DNA from: Bacteroidales bacterium
Lineage (GTDB): Bacteria; Bacteroidota; Bacteroidia; Bacteroidales; Muribaculaceae
Direction: 5' to 3'
Assembly (NCBI GenBank): GCA_004557195.1
Contig: SFER01000138.1
Coordinates: 1-5,629 of the forward strand
Length of the DNA stretch: 5,629 bases
A program made the translations under genes and the position numbers. Positions 1 through 5,629 of the stretch are shown here, one piece after another; the stretch's first letter is position 1; the number at the start of each line of letters is the position of its first letter. The notes beneath the pieces are model-generated. The model worked only from the letters and a program-made list of their open reading frames with translations, searched no databases and had not been told where the DNA came from.

Positions 1-57
1 GGTGTGCTGAAAAGAATTGGCAGTAGAAAGAATGGATATTGGGTGGTTAGAAAATGA
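1..57 (+). CDS. 3' end of a probable AlbA_2/AAA_4-type putative transcriptional regulator (partial)
   Basis: The first frame is open from base 1 to a TGA at 55-57 and encodes 18 residues, GVLKRIGSRKNGYWVVRK. From family knowledge, the pattern [I/L]-x-R-[I/V]-G-S-x-K-x-G-Y-W is common at the very C-terminus of COG2865-type proteins (AlbA_2 DNA-binding domain, AAA_4, then a winged helix). There it forms the wing of the HTH. The call rests on this short motif and on the strong terminator that begins 6 nt after the stop, as expected for a gene end. The rest of the protein lies outside the window, so domain order and function cannot be checked. It runs in the same direction as the following operon but is separated from it by the terminator and about 250 nt of non-coding DNA. 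Confidence 0.55.
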   Translation, partial: GVLKRIGSRKNGYWVVRK

Positions 58-63
58 AATTAG

Positions 64-98
64 ACACGACCACCCTCGCCGGGGTGGTCGTGTTGTTT
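64..98 (+). terminator. Strong intrinsic terminator with a perfect 12-bp stem
   Basis: The arms ACACGACCACCC (64-75) and GGGTGGTCGTGT (82-93) are perfectly complementary around the 6-nt loop TCGCCG (76-81). A T-rich run (TGTTGTTT) overlaps and follows the 3' arm. On the other strand the hairpin is also followed by a T-rich stretch (complement of 48-62), so it could terminate in both directions. It lies 6 nt after the stop of the partial gene at the left edge and most simply ends that transcript. Confidence 0.85.
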
Positions 99-340
99 CC
101 ACAATCGAGGCATTCCGCATTGCTCGTTTTACATTTGAGCATCTTGTCATATATCTTTCTCTTAAACACAATATTATATAACTATGCCGTATTAAAATTC
201 AGGTGCATAAACACGAAGCAAATTGGAAAATCCCAAAATCTTTACCGAAGGGTGGGTGCGGGGAGGATGCAGTGTGCAATAAAAGGCGGGATTTTGCGTT
301 TATTATAGGAATAGTTACACTCTATCGGACAGAACTTTCT
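94..340 (+). other. Intergenic region and probable 5' leader of the lipoprotein operon
   Basis: These 247 nt contain no gene I can support. Positions 125-200 are AT-rich and are the most likely promoter area. Positions 227-234 (AAAATCCC) are complementary to 288-295 (GGGATTTT), which could close a roughly 53-nt loop in the leader RNA. An in-frame upstream ATG at 203 would add 46 residues to the lipoprotein, but that extension would bury the lipoprotein signal peptide, so I treat it as non-coding. I recognise no known riboswitch or tRNA fold here. Confidence 0.5.
127..159 (+). promoter_or_regulatory. Weak candidate Bacteroidota-type promoter
   Basis: The Bacteroidota housekeeping promoter consensus is TTTG about 19-21 nt before TAnnTTTG. 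Here TTTT (127-130) precedes TATCTTTC (152-159) by 21 nt, with one mismatch in each box. It lies in the AT-rich stretch between the terminator and the lipoprotein gene, on the right strand. Transcription would start near 165 and give a leader of about 175 nt. The match is imperfect and could be chance in AT-rich DNA. Confidence 0.25.
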
Positions 341-2308
341 ATGATGAAACGTCTCATATATATTATGGCGATGGCGGCGATTTTGGCGCTCGGCGGATGC
401 CGCACGCCGAAACTGAGCGAGGCAGACGAGCAGTATGCCCGCGGCGAATATAACGATGCATCGAACACCTACCGCAAGGTGTATAACAAACTCACCAAGC
501 GCGAGGAACGCCCTCTGCGCGGCGAAGTGGCGTTTAAGATGGGGGAATGTTACCGCCGCTTGAACCGTGTGGCACGCGCATCGGCAGCGTATCGCAACTC
601 GATTCGCTACGGCTACCCCGACAGCATGGCGATATTCTATCTTGCTCGCTCGCTGCAGTGCGAAGGACGATATGCCGCAGCGATAACCGAATACCAAAAC
701 TTCCTTGCGCTCGCACCCGACGACCGCCGCGCCAAAGAGGGGTTGCGCGGGTGTGAATTGGCGTTGAAATGGAAAGAAAACCCCACCCGCTATGTAGTAA
801 AAAATGTAAAATTGTTTAATTCGCGCCGCAGCGACTTCTCTCCAATGCTCCTCGGCGACGAAGAATTCCTGTATTTCACCTCCACCACCGAAAAAGCCAC
901 CGGAACTCACAAGAGCGAGATAACCGGCACCAAAAATGGCGACATTTTCTTCTCGAAGAAGAACGAGAAGGGGGAATGGCAGCGCCCCGAGCCGGCGGAG
1001 GGGGAACTCAACACCGAATGGGACGAAGGAGTGATATCGTTCACCCCCGATGGGAACACTATGTATCTCACCAAGGCGCGACGCGAACCCAATGCAGCCA
1101 CCTCGGTGGAAATCTACACCTCGCAACGCTCTGACGCCAAGTGGAGCGCGCCGGTGAAATATGAAATCACCGCCGACACCCTGTCGGCATACGGCCACCC
1201 GGCAGTGAGCGCCGACGGGAAGTATCTCTATTTCTCGAGCGACATGCCCGGAGGATTTGGCGGGAAGGATATATGGCGCGTATCGCTTGTGGATAGAGCC
1301 GGAAGCCTCGAAAACCTGGGCGAACAAATCAACACGCCGGGCGACGAGATGTTCCCGTATTGCCGCACCGACAATGTGCTGTATTTTTCGAGCGACGGAC
1401 ATGCCGGCGCCGGAGGCTTGGACATATTCAAGGCGGTGCAGAACGAGAGCGGCTTCTGGACCATCGAGAATATGGGGATGCCGGTGAACTCGGCAGGCGA
1501 CGATTTCGGAATCACCTTCGGCAAGGGGGAATATGGCTTCCTGAGCAGCAACCGCAACGACGGACGCGGATATGACCACATCTACTCATTTGAACTGCCG
1601 GAGATAAAAGTGTGGATTTCGGGCACCGTACTCGACAAAGACGAAGAGCCGGTGAAGAACGCCATAATACGCATCGTGGGCAACGATGGCAGCAACCAGA
1701 AAGAGGTGGCACGCGACGACGGCTCGTTCCGCTTCCGCCTCGACCGCGGCGTGCACTATGTGATGCTCGCCGGAGCGCAAGGCTACCTCAACCAGAAGCA
1801 GGAATTTGTGTCGGATATCGCCGAGGAGGATGCCGAATATGGGATAGACTTCATCCTCGCCTCGATACAGAAGCCGCAGGTGATTGAAAATATCTTCTAC
1901 GACTTCGACAAAGCCACCCTCCGCCCCGAATCGAAGGCGGCACTCGACGAGATGGCACAAATGCTTCGCGACAACCCCAACGTGGCGATAGAGATGGCAT
2001 CGCACACCGACCGCCACGGCAGAGATGAATACAACATGCGCTTGTCGGAACGCCGCGCCAAGTCGGTGGTGGATTACCTCATCGCAGCCGGAGTGCATCC
2101 CGACCGCCTCAAGCCGCAAGGCTACGGCGAATCGCGCCCCAAGGTGGTGACGAAGAAGATAGCGCGCGAATATCCGCAGTTTAAGGAGGGAGATGTGCTC
2201 ACCGAGGAGTTTATCCTCACACTCTCGCCCGAAGACCAGGATGCCGCCGACCAGATAAACCGCCGCACCGAATTTCAGGTGCTCTCAATCACCTACGATA
2301 TGTATTAA
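341..2308 (+). CDS. PorE-like OmpA-family lipoprotein: TPR, PD40 propeller, carboxypeptidase-regulatory-like domain, OmpA C-terminal domain
   Basis: A 655-aa envelope lipoprotein predicted to bind peptidoglycan. I chose the ATG at 341 because it gives a clean type II signal peptide: MMKR, a hydrophobic core, then lipobox LGGC with Cys20. The longer start at 203 would bury it. TPR-like helices span about residues 25-145 (repeats near 65-90 and 95-127). Residues 160-420 hold PD40/WD40-like propeller blades, with recurring 'P..SADGKYLYFSS' and 'GG.DI[W/F]' patterns (near 286-312 and 345-363). Residues 423-490 resemble a CarboxypepD_reg beta-sandwich (SGTVLDKDEEPVKNA). The OmpA-like domain covers about 512-655, starting IFYDFDKATLRPES. 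Its Asp557 and Arg572 match the OmpA pair that holds diaminopimelate (D271/R286 spacing of 15). This domain order is that of PorE of the type IX secretion system in Porphyromonas gingivalis, but similar proteins occur in Bacteroidales without T9SS, so no gene symbol is given. It appears to be first in a four-gene operon, 16 nt before the methyltransferase gene. Confidence 0.93.
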   Translation: MMKRLIYIMAMAAILALGGCRTPKLSEADEQYARGEYNDASNTYRKVYNKLTKREERPLRGEVAFKMGECYRRLNRVARASAAYRNSIRYGYPDSMAIFYLARSLQCEGRYAAAITEYQNFLALAPDDRRAKEGLRGCELALKWKENPTRYVVKNVKLFNSRRSDFSPMLLGDEEFLYFTSTTEKATGTHKSEITGTKNGDIFFSKKNEKGEWQRPEPAEGELNTEWDEGVISFTPDGNTMYLTKARREPNAATSVEIYTSQRSDAKWSAPVKYEITADTLSAYGHPAVSADGKYLYFSSDMPGGFGGKDIWRVSLVDRAGSLENLGEQINTPGDEMFPYCRTDNVLYFSSDGHAGAGGLDIFKAVQNESGFWTIENMGMPVNSAGDDFGITFGKGEYGFLSSNRNDGRGYDHIYSFELPEIKVWISGTVLDKDEEPVKNAIIRIVGNDGSNQKEVARDDGSFRFRLDRGVHYVMLAGAQGYLNQKQEFVSDIAEEDAEYGIDFILASIQKPQVIENIFYDFDKATLRPESKAALDEMAQMLRDNPNVAIEMASHTDRHGRDEYNMRLSERRAKSVVDYLIAAGVHPDRLKPQGYGESRPKVVTKKIAREYPQFKEGDVLTEEFILTLSPEDQDAADQINRRTEFQVLSITYDMY

Positions 2309-2324
2309 CCCACAAAATGCGGCA

Positions 2325-2855
2325 ATGAAAAAGAAAACAATACTCGACCTGCAGCGCATAGGCGTGGATGAATTTCGTGCCATGAAAAAGATACCGCTCA
2401 TCGTGATACTCGACGATGTTCGGAGCCTGAACAATATCGGTTCGGTGTTTCGCACCGCCGATGGCTTTGCCATCTCGCACATCTATTTGTGCGGCATCAC
2501 AGCCACCCCACCTCATCCCGACATACACAAAACCGCGCTCGGCGCCGAAGATTCGGTGTCGTGGAGTCACGAGGCGGATGTGGTGTCGCTGGTGGAGCGC
2601 CTGCGTGCGCAAGGAGTGGTGGTGTGCGCCATAGAGCAGGTGATGGGGAGCGTGAGTCTGCCCGATTTCAGAGTAGAGCCGGAGAAGACCTACGCGGTAA
2701 TCCTCGGCAACGAAGTCAAGGGGGTGAGCCAAGGTGCGGTGGACGCCGCCGACCTGTGCATCGAAATCCCGCAGTGCGGCACCAAGCACTCGCTCAACGT
2801 GTCCATCACCGCCGGCATTGTGATGTGGGACCTATTCAAGCAGATGAGGATGTGA
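2325..2855 (+). CDS. SpoU/TrmH-family RNA 2'-O-methyltransferase (SPOUT fold)
   Basis: A 176-aa protein predicted to transfer a methyl group from S-adenosylmethionine to a ribose 2'-OH in tRNA or rRNA in the cytoplasm. All three SpoU motifs are visible. Motif 1 is NIGSVFRTAD, with Asn37 and the catalytic-type Arg43 at the same six-residue spacing as N35/R41 of TrmH. Motif 2 is ILGNEVKGV (Asn129, Glu130, Gly133). Motif 3 is IPQCGTKHSLNVSITAG (148-164), which forms part of the trefoil-knot cofactor site. At 176 aa it is close to minimal TrmL-like enzymes (about 160 aa) and shorter than TrmH (about 230 aa). It lacks the extra N-terminal RNA-binding domain of RlmB-type enzymes and carries only a basic stretch of about 25 residues before the catalytic domain. 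The exact target nucleotide cannot be told from sequence. It lies 16 nt after the lipoprotein gene and 13 nt before the MBOAT gene, so it is probably co-transcribed. No strong Shine-Dalgarno sequence is seen. Confidence 0.93.
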   Translation: MKKKTILDLQRIGVDEFRAMKKIPLIVILDDVRSLNNIGSVFRTADGFAISHIYLCGITATPPHPDIHKTALGAEDSVSWSHEADVVSLVERLRAQGVVVCAIEQVMGSVSLPDFRVEPEKTYAVILGNEVKGVSQGAVDAADLCIEIPQCGTKHSLNVSITAGIVMWDLFKQMRM

Positions 2856-2868
2856 AAAATTCTGGGCT

Positions 2869-4377
2869 GTGCAGTTTACAACGATAAGTTTCGGCATATT
2901 TTTTGCAATTGTGTTTGTGCTGTATTGGACAGCATTTCGCAAGAGCCAGCGAGCACAAAACGCGCTGCTGCTCGCAGCGAGCTATCTGTTTTACGGCTGC
3001 TGGGACTGGCGATTCCTGGGACTAATCATTTTCACCACCCTATCGACCTATGCCACCGCGCTATATGCCCGCGGCAAGCACGGAAAGGCATTGACAACGC
3101 TCAACATTGTCATAAATCTGGCAATTCTCGCGGGCTTCAAATATCTGGGGTTCTTTGTTGACAATTTTATTCTGTTATTATCGTCTCTCGGCGCCGATAT
3201 CGGCACCGCCGGCATCGAAATACTGCTCCCGGTGGGGATATCGTTCTACACCTTCCAGTGCATCGCCTACAGCGTTGATGTGAGGAAAGGGAGGATAGAT
3301 GCTTGCGGCAACTTGCTCGATTTCGCCACATTTGTCGCCTATTTTCCGCAACTCGTAGCCGGGCCCATCGAGCGAGCATCACGATTGTTGAGCCAGATAA
3401 GCCGGCGGGAGGGGTGGAACCGCGAATTTGCCGTGTCGGGATTGAGGATGGTGCTTTTCGGGGTGATGAAAAAGGTGTGCATTGCCGACATGTTGGCGAT
3501 ATATGTCGATTATTTCTTCACCTACGTAGGCAGTCCGACCGGCACCGTGATGACCGGAGTGCTGTTTGTGCTGCAGATATATTTCGACTTCTCGGCATAC
3601 AGCGAGATAGCGCGCGGCGCGTCGCGGATGCTCGGAATCGAGTTGATGGCAAACTTCCGCTTCCCCTATTTCTCGCGAAACATCATCGAATTTTGGCAGC
3701 GATGGCACATATCGCTCATGTGGTGGTTTCGCGACTATGTGTATATTCCGCTTGGCGGCAGCCGCCGCGGCAAATTGCGCACCGTGTTCAACCTCACGGC
3801 GGTGTTTCTGCTGTCGGGGCTGTGGCACGGCGCGGCGTGGAATTTCGTAGTGTGGGGTGTATATTGGGCTATCGCATATATCATCGGCAAATATCTCTTG
3901 CGGCTCAAGCGCCACGATGAGCCAATCAGCCTGGGGCAGTTGCCGCAAATGGCGCTCACAATGGCGGTGGTAACGCTTGGAATCTATATTTTCAGATGCA
4001 CCACATGGGAGGAGATAGGTATCGGACTTGCGAGGACGGGATATTTTGCGCTATTCTTCGGGGCGTGCTGGGCAGTGGCAAAAGCGGTGTCGCTTATCTA
4101 CTCTCGCTCGCCGATTGCAGCCAAAGGCGCGGTGCTGATATGCTGCGCGGTGCTGATTGCAGCGCTATGCCGCGACCCGGTGGTGGCGCCAAACTACTGG
4201 TGGGTGATTCCGATGCTGTTTGCCTTCGCAATCGAGTGGAAAAACCGCAACAACGACTACCCGGTGCAGTATATCGGCAAAAGCCGCCGCACAAGATGGG
4301 CGATATACTGGCTGTGCATGCTGTTTATACTTTTGAGCGAAGATGCCGGCATGAGTTTTATTTATTTTCAATTCTAA
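2869..4377 (+). CDS. MBOAT-family membrane O-acyltransferase (AlgI/DltB-like), GTG start
   Basis: A 502-aa polytopic inner-membrane protein, predicted to move acyl (often acetyl) groups across or at the membrane onto an extracytoplasmic polymer. The start is GTG at 2869: the frame is closed by a stop at 2845-2847 and no ATG lies nearby. The resulting N-terminus (MQFTTISFGIFFAIVFVLYW, then ASYLFYGCWDWRF at 37-49) fits the family. The PVGISFYTFQ segment (121-130) and FPQLVAGPIER (159-169) are typical of AlgI-type MBOATs. The conserved core follows: FWQRWHISL with His280, FRDYVYIPLGGSRRGK (287-302), and LWHGAAWNFVVWG with His320, the presumed catalytic histidine (compare His322 of AlgI). About ten or more hydrophobic segments run through residues 5-20, 33-56, 77-104, 115-135, 188-215, 226-245, 305-340, 360-376, 388-436 and 478-492. 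The ending FIYFQF is also characteristic. One mild oddity is Met-Trp-Trp (284-286) after HISL, where Ser-x-Trp is usual. The stop is 6 nt before the putative SGNH partner gene. The acyl acceptor is unknown. Confidence 0.93.
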   Translation: MQFTTISFGIFFAIVFVLYWTAFRKSQRAQNALLLAASYLFYGCWDWRFLGLIIFTTLSTYATALYARGKHGKALTTLNIVINLAILAGFKYLGFFVDNFILLLSSLGADIGTAGIEILLPVGISFYTFQCIAYSVDVRKGRIDACGNLLDFATFVAYFPQLVAGPIERASRLLSQISRREGWNREFAVSGLRMVLFGVMKKVCIADMLAIYVDYFFTYVGSPTGTVMTGVLFVLQIYFDFSAYSEIARGASRMLGIELMANFRFPYFSRNIIEFWQRWHISLMWWFRDYVYIPLGGSRRGKLRTVFNLTAVFLLSGLWHGAAWNFVVWGVYWAIAYIIGKYLLRLKRHDEPISLGQLPQMALTMAVVTLGIYIFRCTTWEEIGIGLARTGYFALFFGACWAVAKAVSLIYSRSPIAAKGAVLICCAVLIAALCRDPVVAPNYWWVIPMLFAFAIEWKNRNNDYPVQYIGKSRRTRWAIYWLCMLFILLSEDAGMSFIYFQF

Positions 4378-4383
4378 GGCAAC

Positions 4384-5430
4384 ATGAAAATAGACAACAC
4401 CACAAAATCGGTTCTCGGCTTCATTGTCAAGGCTTTGGCAATGACACTCCCGGTGCTGTTGCCGGCAATAGCCTACTATCTTGCCGCCGACCCGTTCAAG
4501 GTGCTGTATCATTACGACAACTACTACGAACGCCCCGAAGGGAGGAATTTTGCAGTGGGTGTGAACAAGGGGATGGTGACAATCCGCGACTACAACGCCC
4601 GCAAATCTGAGGGCGCACGCTTCAACGCCTTCATCTTCGGCGCTTCGATATCGTGCTACTACGACGCCCGCAAGTGGGGAGCGTTGCTCGGCAGTGACGC
4701 AAATCCGTTCCACTTCGACTCCTCGGGCGAGAGCCTCGAGATGATGGCGGAAAAGGTGGAATATCTCGACCGACAGGGGGACACAATCAAATATGCCCTG
4801 GTGATTCTCGACCCGATTGGAATGGGGACGGATAGCAAAACCGGGTTGGCATACAAGCATCCGCCGGAGATAAGCGGCGGCGCGGGGGCATGGCTCGAGT
4901 GGCACTACTCCTTCTTCCGGGCATCGACCAATGCCGACTTCTTCAAGAGTTGGATTCCCGCAATCGTCACAGGGGAGAGTTGCTTCTACGGAAGGAGCCC
5001 GATTTTTGTGGAGCAGCCGATTGTGTATGACCGGAGTTGCAACCAAGAGACGCTGCCGGAATGGGACCGCATGATAGCCACCGACAGCAAGGGCTTTTAC
5101 ACCGCACGCAAACTTGTGGCGTCGCCCGACACTTTGAGCGTGTCGGCAGCAGTCGTCGTCGGCGAGCGTGCCGAGGCTGTGAGGAGAATAGCAGAGGTGT
5201 TCCGTCGGCACCACACCGACTACCAAATCATCATCGGACCAAACCGCAGGAAAGTGTGCCTCAACCCAAGCGATTACGCCACCCTCGCCGCCACATTCGC
5301 CGCCGCCCGAGTTCACGACTACAGCGCATCGCACGCCACAGCGCTCGAGTGCGACACCATGCTATACGACAACACCCACTACCGCCCCGCCTTCGCGTCG
5401 CGCCTCCTCCACCGCACCTACCGTAAATAA
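4384..5430 (+). CDS. Membrane-anchored, divergent SGNH/DltD-like protein, probable partner of the MBOAT acyltransferase
   Basis: A 348-aa protein that I do not recognise as a named family member. An N-terminal hydrophobic segment (about residues 10-35, no lipobox, no clear cleavage site) suggests an uncleaved signal anchor with the rest in the periplasm. The motif FIFGASIS (83-90) resembles SGNH/GDSL block I, making Ser88 the likely nucleophile. YDNTHY (328-333) near the C-terminus gives the D-x-x-H block V, with Asp329 and His332. The stretch YQIIIGPN (280-287) looks like the central strand that precedes the substrate loop. The order Ser early, DxxH late is that of DltD and classical SGNH hydrolases, not the permuted AlgJ/AlgX order. 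From family knowledge, MBOAT proteins often work with an SGNH protein that completes acyl transfer in the periplasm, and the 6-nt gap to the MBOAT gene supports that role. AAGG overlapping the preceding stop (4376-4379) may serve as a weak ribosome site. The catalytic assignment is inference from short motifs. Confidence 0.8.
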   Translation: MKIDNTTKSVLGFIVKALAMTLPVLLPAIAYYLAADPFKVLYHYDNYYERPEGRNFAVGVNKGMVTIRDYNARKSEGARFNAFIFGASISCYYDARKWGALLGSDANPFHFDSSGESLEMMAEKVEYLDRQGDTIKYALVILDPIGMGTDSKTGLAYKHPPEISGGAGAWLEWHYSFFRASTNADFFKSWIPAIVTGESCFYGRSPIFVEQPIVYDRSCNQETLPEWDRMIATDSKGFYTARKLVASPDTLSVSAAVVVGERAEAVRRIAEVFRRHHTDYQIIIGPNRRKVCLNPSDYATLAATFAAARVHDYSASHATALECDTMLYDNTHYRPAFASRLLHRTYRK

Positions 5431-5454
5431 CCCCGCGGTGGCTAATCTATTTTT
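5409..5454 (+). terminator. Weak terminator-like hairpin at the operon end
   Basis: CCACCGC (5409-5415, inside the last codons of the SGNH-like gene) is perfectly complementary to GCGGTGG (5435-5441). The 19-nt loop includes the stop codon. A T-run (5450-5454) starts about 8 nt after the stem. The long loop and the gap before the T-run make this weaker than a classic intrinsic terminator, but it sits where the four-gene transcript should end and before a convergent gene. Confidence 0.35.
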
Positions 5455-5522
5455 GCCTTATCAAATTCTGAAATAACTAAATATAATTTACAACTATCCG
5501 GTGCAGAAAATATTACTTCTAT

Positions 5523-5629
5523 TCAGATAAGTTCAAAAACAACATCCACTCTATCAGAAATTACCATATCATCAGGAGTGGTATCCAAAGCATCGGCGGT
5601 GCTTTCCTTTGCTTCTTCGGTTGAATGAA
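5523..5629 (-). CDS. 3' end of a convergent gene with an acidic C-terminal tail (partial, unidentified)
   Basis: On the minus strand one frame is open from the window edge to a TGA (complement of 5523-5525), giving about 34 codons. The peptide begins HSTEEAKESTADALDTTPDD and ends DVVFELI. It is acidic and Thr/Ala/Asp-rich, then ends in a short hydrophobic strand, which looks like a flexible tail of a real protein. The other two minus-strand frames stop earlier. The opposite strand is also open across here but has no start codon and a Ser-rich shadow-like composition. I cannot name the protein. Its DNA is clearly more AT-rich than the upstream operon. It would converge on the operon, leaving 92 nt between the two stops. 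Confidence 0.45.
   Translation of the reverse strand, partial: HSTEEAKESTADALDTTPDDMVISDRVDVVFELI

Noticed and set aside
54..308. Plus-strand open frame of 84 codons between the left-edge gene and the lipoprotein.
   Set aside because: It runs through both arms of the strong terminator, overlaps the end of the upstream gene, has unstructured composition, and its 3' part overlaps the leader. It is most likely chance.
203..340. In-frame 46-residue N-terminal extension of the lipoprotein from an upstream ATG.
   Set aside because: It would place the SpII signal peptide and lipobox internally. The ATG at 341 gives a textbook lipoprotein start.
242..1579. Antisense open frame of 445 codons opposite the lipoprotein gene.
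   Set aside because: The sense frame carries clear domains. The antisense product is rich in Ala, Val, His, Arg and Phe with no domain pattern, which is a usual shadow of GC-rich codon use.
2317..2328. Three-codon mini-frame ATG CGG CAA TGA whose stop overlaps the methyltransferase start as ATGA.
   Set aside because: It resembles a coupling leader, but such a short pattern is easily chance and nothing else supports it.
3303..3948. Overlapping open frames on both strands inside the MBOAT gene.
   Set aside because: The His- and Arg-rich products have no motifs, while the sense frame keeps the MBOAT core motifs throughout.
4165..5334. Antisense open frame of 389 codons opposite the end of the MBOAT gene and the SGNH-like gene.
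   Set aside because: It spans two sense genes and their junction and lacks recognisable motifs, with shadow-like Val/Ala/His/Cys-rich composition.
5446..5628. Plus-strand open frame at the right edge.
   Set aside because: It has no ATG or convincing alternative start and a Ser/Thr-rich composition typical of the strand opposite a coding frame. The minus-strand reading is preferred.
1..5629. Defence system, CRISPR array, phage or insertion-sequence content.
   Set aside because: No regularly spaced repeats, terminal inverted repeats, transposase, integrase or nuclease motifs were found on either strand.

Overview
The window looks like chromosomal DNA of a Bacteroidota bacterium, most likely order Bacteroidales and possibly Muribaculaceae-like (inference). 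The reasons are a Bacteroidota-type lipoprotein combining TPR, PD40 propeller, carboxypeptidase-regulatory-like and OmpA domains, the lack of strong Shine-Dalgarno sequences, and the GC-rich coding style. The genes are densely packed. I see no mobile element, CRISPR array, tRNA or rRNA.

Left edge (1-93): the last 18 codons of a plus-strand gene, probably the C-terminal winged helix of an AlbA_2/AAA_4-type regulator (COG2865-like). It is followed 6 nt later by a perfect 12-bp GC-rich hairpin that should act as an intrinsic terminator. Positions 94-340 hold no convincing gene. This region contains an AT-rich stretch with a weak Bacteroidota-type promoter candidate and a possible long structured leader.

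Centre (341-5430): four plus-strand genes separated by 16, 13 and 6 nt, so probably one operon. In order they are (1) a 655-aa PorE-like OmpA-family lipoprotein predicted to anchor to peptidoglycan; (2) a 176-aa minimal SpoU/TrmH-type RNA 2'-O-methyltransferase; (3) a 502-aa AlgI/DltB-type MBOAT acyltransferase that starts with GTG; and (4) a 348-aa membrane-anchored protein that I read as a divergent SGNH/DltD-like acyl-transfer partner of the MBOAT, from an FGAS motif at residue 85 and a DNTH motif at residue 329. Genes 3 and 4 together form a plausible cell-surface O-acylation (probably O-acetylation) module. Its glycan or polymer substrate cannot be determined from this window.

Right edge (5431-5629): an AT-rich interval with a weak terminator-like hairpin overlapping the end of gene 4. 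After it comes the apparent C-terminal end of a convergent minus-strand gene with an acidic tail, cut by the window edge.

The most interesting item is the MBOAT plus DltD-like pair. Its second member would easily be labelled hypothetical. Nothing here proves a wholly new system.
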